A DNA stretch of 9,393 bases, from contig NVXA01000009.1 in assembly GCA_002746395.1 (NCBI GenBank), forward strand, positions 32,727-42,119, read 5' to 3'. The translations under genes and the position numbers were made by a program. This DNA is from Paracoccaceae bacterium (GTDB lineage: Bacteria > Pseudomonadota > Alphaproteobacteria > Rhodobacterales > Rhodobacteraceae). Within the stretch, counting starts at the first letter, position 1; every line of letters starts with the position of its first letter. This document shows, piece after piece, positions 6,101 to 9,393 of the stretch. Below the pieces are notes generated by a model. The model worked only from the letters and a program-made list of their open reading frames with translations. It did not search any database and was not told where the DNA came from.

Positions 6101-7405
6101 TTATTCCCCGAAAACACGTTTGAAAATTGTATCAACGTGTTTTGTGTGATACCCGAGATCGAACTTATCGTCGATCTCGGCTTCTGTCATTGCGGCCATA
6201 ACTTCAGGGTCAGCCTTTAATTCGGTCATGAAATCGGCATCCTCTTCCCAAACACGCATTGCGTTACGCTGAACCAGACGATAGCTGTCTTCGCGGCTGA
6301 GGCCCTTTTGGGTCAGGGCCAGAAGTACACGTTGTGAATGCACCAAGCCACGGAACTTATTCATATTTTTTAGCATGTTGTCAGGGTATACCAACAACTT
6401 GTCAATCACCATGGTCAAACGCTGCAAGGCAAAATCGAGTGTAATAGTTGTATCCGGCCCGATGTTACGCTCAACCGAGCTGTGCGAAATATCGCGTTCA
6501 TGCCAAAGCGTTACGTTTTCCATCGCCGGAACAACTGCCATGCGCACGACGCGAGACAGGCCCGTCAGGTTTTCCGTCAAAATCGGGTTGCGTTTATGTG
6601 GCATCGCGGACGAACCTTTTTGGCCCGGCGCGAAATATTCTTCGGCTTCCAGAACTTCGGTACGTTGCATATGGCGAATTTCGGTCGAAACATTCTCGAT
6701 AGATGCACCTACAACGCCAAGGGCTGCAAAGAACGCCGCGTGGCGATCCCGCGGGATAACCTGCGTGCTGATCGGTTCAGGTTTCAGGCCCAGCTGCTCG
6801 CAGACGTATTCCTCAACCGATGGGTCAATGTTAGCGAACGTACCAACTGCACCGGAAATCGCACCCGTTGCGATTTCATCTCGGGCCGTTTGCAGGCGCT
6901 TTTTATTGCGGTCCATCTCGGCATAGAAACGCGCGAAGGTCAGGCCCATCGTTGTTGGTTCGGCATGAATACCGTGGCTGCGACCAATACGAATGGTGTC
7001 TTTATGTTCAAACGCGCGCCGTTTAAGGGCGGCCAACAGCTTATCGACATCGGCGATCAGAATATCGGCGGCCTCAACTAGCTGAACGTTGAAGCACGTA
7101 TCCAGCACGTCTGAGGATGTCATACCCTGATGGACGAAGCGGGCTTCCTCGTTACCGATAATCTCGGCTAGATGCGTTAGGAAGGCGATCACATCATGCT
7201 TGGTAACCGCTTCGATTTCATCAATCCGCGCCACATCGAATTTAACATCTTTGGCTTTCCAAACGGCCGCAGCACTTTCTTTCGGGATCACCCCGAGGGC
7301 GGCTTGCGCGTCACAAGCGTGCGCCTCGATTTCGTACCAGATACGGAATTTATTTTCGGGTGCCCAAATGGCAACCATTTCAGGGCGGGAATAACGAGGG
7401 ATCAT
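6101..7405 (-). CDS. purB: Adenylosuccinate lyase PurB
   Basis: PurB removes fumarate twice in purine synthesis: from SAICAR to give AICAR, and from adenylosuccinate to give AMP. The 434-residue cytoplasmic enzyme belongs to the fumarase/aspartase superfamily. It starts MIPRYSRPEMVAIW and shows TSSDVLDT (96-103), GRSHGIHAEPTTMG (141-154; H144 is the likely general acid) and the mobile signature loop GSSAMPHKRNP (264-274; S266 the likely catalytic base). The C-terminal helical part is complete. The frame is open to 7450, and a second ATG lies two codons upstream at 7411. ATG 7405 was chosen because the family N-terminus begins there and AGAG lies about seven bases ahead. It is convergent to the small membrane protein gene and follows araC by 93 bp on the same strand. 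A GC-rich inverted repeat lies in its leader. Confidence 0.96.
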   Translation of the reverse strand: MIPRYSRPEMVAIWAPENKFRIWYEIEAHACDAQAALGVIPKESAAAVWKAKDVKFDVARIDEIEAVTKHDVIAFLTHLAEIIGNEEARFVHQGMTSSDVLDTCFNVQLVEAADILIADVDKLLAALKRRAFEHKDTIRIGRSHGIHAEPTTMGLTFARFYAEMDRNKKRLQTARDEIATGAISGAVGTFANIDPSVEEYVCEQLGLKPEPISTQVIPRDRHAAFFAALGVVGASIENVSTEIRHMQRTEVLEAEEYFAPGQKGSSAMPHKRNPILTENLTGLSRVVRMAVVPAMENVTLWHERDISHSSVERNIGPDTTITLDFALQRLTMVIDKLLVYPDNMLKNMNKFRGLVHSQRVLLALTQKGLSREDSYRLVQRNAMRVWEEDADFMTELKADPEVMAAMTEAEIDDKFDLGYHTKHVDTIFKRVFGE

Positions 7406-7433
7406 AGGCATGCTCTCTTTGATCGAGGAATGA

Positions 7434-7460
7434 TAGGCGCGGCCTACCAAAGCGCGCCTA
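7434..7460 (-). promoter_or_regulatory. GC-rich inverted repeat in the purB leader
   Basis: TAGGCGCG (7434-7441) and CGCGCCTA (7453-7460) form an 8-bp perfect inverted repeat with an 11-base spacer, in the 93-bp gap between araC and purB. It could be the araC transcription terminator, though no T tract follows, or a leader structure or operator for purB. Its position about 30 bases before the purB start resembles that of the purC leader hairpin, but the sequences differ. Confidence 0.4.
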
Positions 7461-7498
7461 AAATATCAACTACGAAGCGGGATACCTATTGTCTCACC

Positions 7499-8377
7499 TT
7501 AGATGGTGGAACGGGCATTCGGGTTAATGATCGCCTGTGATTGAGCATCTTTTCTGAACGTTCGCGGGGACTTGCCCGTCGTCGCGGTGAAAACCCGTGT
7601 GAAATACGCTGGCGTCTGAAATCCCAAATCATCGGAGATTTCACGCACCTTCAACTTCGTATTAGCCAAACTGCGTCGGGCCTCAAGCATTGTGCGGTCC
7701 TGTATAAGCTTCGTGGCCGGTTTCCCCGTGGTTTCACGACAAACGCGGGTGAGGTGGGTTGGCGTAACCTTCAGTGCACCGGCATAATCCTTAACAGTGT
7801 CAGGCGTGCCGAAACGATCCTCAAGGCGCGCGATAAACTTGCGCATAAGGCGGCGACGCGCGTTGTCGTTAGAAAACCCCTTACGCAAGCTGCCGGATTT
7901 CATGCGACGATAGCGGATTGATAGCAGCCCTGCGTAGTGCAGTAGCGTTTCTTGTCGATCTGGCGTGTCTGCAACATATTCGGCATTCAAGTTGTTGAAG
8001 TCGCCCGTTAAATATGCTTGATCGCGAGGGCTGGGAAGCATGCTCATCATCGGTTCTTCGGGCATCGCGATCGGAAGGTTTTTCACCATAGAGACAACCC
8101 AACCCACGGTTCCAGGCGTGAATTCGAACCCGTGAACAAGTAGGTTTGGAATGAAAAGCGCGGTATTTGCGCCAAAACCATGCGTGATGCCGTCGATTAT
8201 GACACGACCGCCACCGCGCGTTATCCAAAAAAACTGGTGTAAATCATAGTGACGATGTTCGTCCAGGCGCCATGGTTGTTTCAGCCCGCGGGCTGAAATA
8301 CTTTCACAATGAACAGCCTCCGACGGCTGCCCTGTGGACCGCATTTCGCGGTACAGGTCATAAGATGATGTGTCCAA
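7499..8377 (-). CDS. AraC-family transcriptional regulator with cupin sensor domain
   Basis: This 292-residue protein should be a cytoplasmic DNA-binding regulator. Residues about 35-100 form a cupin-like effector domain (PWRLDEHRHYDLHQFFWITR with H41, H43 and H47, then a Gly-rich turn and strand GGGRVIIDG). The last 110 residues hold the AraC pair of helix-turn-helix motifs. The first is around 194-218 (VKDYAGALKVTPTHLTRVC). The second is around 243-275 (VREISDDLGFQTPAYFTRVF then TATTGKSPRTFRK, the family signature). The layout resembles PobR/HpaA-type regulators of aromatic catabolism, but the ligand cannot be read from sequence. The start is TTG at 8377, supported by GAGG seven bases upstream; the first ATG at 8344 has no Shine-Dalgarno. 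No catabolic or transport gene lies beside it. It sits between miaA and purB on the same strand, so its target is unknown. Confidence 0.88.
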   Translation of the reverse strand: MDTSSYDLYREMRSTGQPSEAVHCESISARGLKQPWRLDEHRHYDLHQFFWITRGGGRVIIDGITHGFGANTALFIPNLLVHGFEFTPGTVGWVVSMVKNLPIAMPEEPMMSMLPSPRDQAYLTGDFNNLNAEYVADTPDRQETLLHYAGLLSIRYRRMKSGSLRKGFSNDNARRRLMRKFIARLEDRFGTPDTVKDYAGALKVTPTHLTRVCRETTGKPATKLIQDRTMLEARRSLANTKLKVREISDDLGFQTPAYFTRVFTATTGKSPRTFRKDAQSQAIINPNARSTI

Positions 8378-8520
8378 TTGTCTGCCTCAAATGTTCGTTT
8401 TTTAATTGTAACTTACCGGATTCATGTAGTTTTTCAATAGTTTTCCACAGAAATCGAGAAATACAGGTAACGGGCACAGCATCTGCACCTACAAGAATCA
8501 GTACACACTAGGGGTAGTAG
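8378..8520. other. Intergenic gap between miaA and araC
   Basis: This 143-bp stretch is AT-rich next to the araC start. On the minus strand a -10-like TACAAT lies about 30 bases before the TTG start of araC, and a TTGAAA lies 21 bp further upstream, too far for a normal -35. An araC promoter here is likely but not resolved. No convincing terminator follows miaA, so read-through from miaA into araC is possible. Confidence 0.35.
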
Positions 8521-9393
8521 TCAGAAAATATCTGCGCGGTGCAAAATGTGGCCAGCAAGGGTCGAAATGTCGGTCTGATCGTCCATTGAAACCTGCTGCC
8601 AACCCTGCATTTTGTTGCGAAACCACGACCGCTGACGCTTGGCAAACTGTCGCGTGGCAATCGTTGCGCTTTCTTTTGCCTCGTCTAACGTGCATTCGCC
8701 GTGCAAATACGCGATCAACTGGCGCGCGCCAAGAGCACGGGATGAGGGCAGGGATGGAACCCAACCGTTTTGCATGACGGCTTTGCACTCGTTAAGTGCG
8801 CCACCGTTAACCATATTGTCGAACCGTCCGGCAATTCGGGCGTTCAACCAATCCGGGTTGGAGTTCAAAACAATCGCAGATGCTGAATTTATCGAAACTA
8901 GTGGCGGAGGTGTATCTTTTTGCCAAGATGCCAATCCGCGCCCGGTTGCTTGCATAACTTCCCAAGCACGCTGCAAACGCATCGGATTGTCGGTATCGGT
9001 TTTGGCTAAAGTAGCGGGGTCATAAATAGATAAATATTCTATAAAATCCACGCCTTGTGATGCCAATCTAATCTCATTTCCTTTGGCCCTGATATGTGAC
9101 GGCGTTTCCGGTATCTCAGCCAACCCCGAAGTTAATGCGGAGAAATACAATCCCGTTCCACCCAGAATAATTGCACGACGATCTATGCGCGCCAACACCT
9201 TCGAAATATCCCGCAACCACGCACCAACAGAATATGTTTGATGTAGCGGAACATGGCCATAAAGGTGGTGTGGTACGGCTTGTTCATCGGTTTCGCTAGG
9301 TCGCGCTGTAAGGACACGCCATGTGTCGTATACCTGCAAAGCATCCGCGTTTATGATGCAACCACCAGATTTCTGTGCGATCTTAATCCCCAA
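8521..9393 (-). CDS. miaA: tRNA dimethylallyltransferase MiaA, partial (N-terminus off window)
   Basis: MiaA transfers a dimethylallyl group to N6 of adenosine 37 in tRNAs that read codons starting with U, the first step toward ms2i6A. About 290 residues are visible. The nucleotide-binding P-loop (GPTASGKS in the family) and the true start lie beyond 9393. The TTG at the edge is an internal leucine codon, not a start. Visible hallmarks are NADALQVYDTWRVLTARPS (the substrate-binding DALQVY segment), AIILGGTGLYFSALTSGLAEIP (the GGTGLY motif), DNPMRLQRAWEVMQATGRGLASWQ and the tRNA-binding RQFAKRQRSWFRN near the C-terminus. The variant motifs are the alphaproteobacterial form. The C-terminus is intact and ends in TGA at 8521, 143 bp before araC on the same strand. 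Confidence 0.95.
   Translation of the reverse strand: MGIKIAQKSGGCIINADALQVYDTWRVLTARPSETDEQAVPHHLYGHVPLHQTYSVGAWLRDISKVLARIDRRAIILGGTGLYFSALTSGLAEIPETPSHIRAKGNEIRLASQGVDFIEYLSIYDPATLAKTDTDNPMRLQRAWEVMQATGRGLASWQKDTPPPLVSINSASAIVLNSNPDWLNARIAGRFDNMVNGGALNECKAVMQNGWVPSLPSSRALGARQLIAYLHGECTLDEAKESATIATRQFAKRQRSWFRNKMQGWQQVSMDDQTDISTLAGHILHRADIF

Noticed and set aside
6375..7081. Overlapping plus-strand open frames antisense to purB (6375-6926, 6482-7081)
   Set aside because: They lie entirely opposite a strongly conserved enzyme gene, have no recognisable domains, and are explained as shadow frames.
8441..8449. TTTTCCACA, one base from the DnaA box TTATCCACA
   Set aside because: A single near-match with no cluster, no AT-rich unwinding region and no origin-associated gene nearby.
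9391..9393. TTG at the window edge as a start codon for miaA
   Set aside because: The MiaA P-loop normally lies upstream of this point, so this is an internal leucine codon and the gene is cut by the window edge.

Overview
The window reads as a chromosomal core segment of an alphaproteobacterium, most likely order Rhodobacterales (Rhodobacteraceae, perhaps a roseobacter relative). The main evidence is an ATP-synthase zeta-type inhibitor protein (DUF1476) nearly identical in layout to the Paracoccus protein, the MiaA variant with an NADALQVYDTWRVLTARPS stretch, a DctB/DctD pair, and the purC-purS-purQ order. The assignment rests on recalled family features, not on a database search. Coding density is high. 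No gene-free stretch exceeds 300 bases: the largest gaps are 171 bp (5275-5445) and 143 bp (8378-8520). I saw no tRNA, rRNA, CRISPR array, insertion sequence or phage gene.

Layout. Positions 1-2528 (minus strand) hold the two-component pair dctB-dctD for C4-dicarboxylate sensing; dctD runs off the left edge. Divergent from dctB is msrP (2629-3591, plus), a Tat-exported molybdoenzyme that repairs oxidised methionines. Its stop codon abuts the stop codon of purQ on the other strand. Positions 3592-5274 (minus) form a tight purC-purS-purQ operon with a promoter and a GC-rich leader hairpin upstream of purC. Divergent from purC is the zeta-type F1-ATPase inhibitor (5446-5760, plus), closed by a clear intrinsic terminator. 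Next comes a 61-residue two-helix membrane protein (5884-6069, plus) whose promoter looks like a textbook class II FNR/FnrL promoter. A hairpin separates it from convergent purB (6101-7405, minus). Upstream of purB on the same strand are an orphan AraC-type regulator (7499-8377, TTG start) and miaA (8521-9393), whose 5' end with the P-loop lies outside the window.

How the genes fit together. PurC, PurS, PurQ and PurB belong to de novo purine synthesis: FGAM synthetase subunits, SAICAR synthetase and adenylosuccinate lyase. The zeta inhibitor protects the ATP pool by blocking ATP hydrolysis by the ATP synthase. The small membrane protein appears to be induced at low oxygen.

The two observations most worth following are the FNR-type promoter driving the uncharacterised small membrane protein, and the DctD AAA+ domain, which lacks the GAFTGA loop needed to contact sigma-54. 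I did not find a whole new multi-gene system here; most of the window is ordinary core genome.
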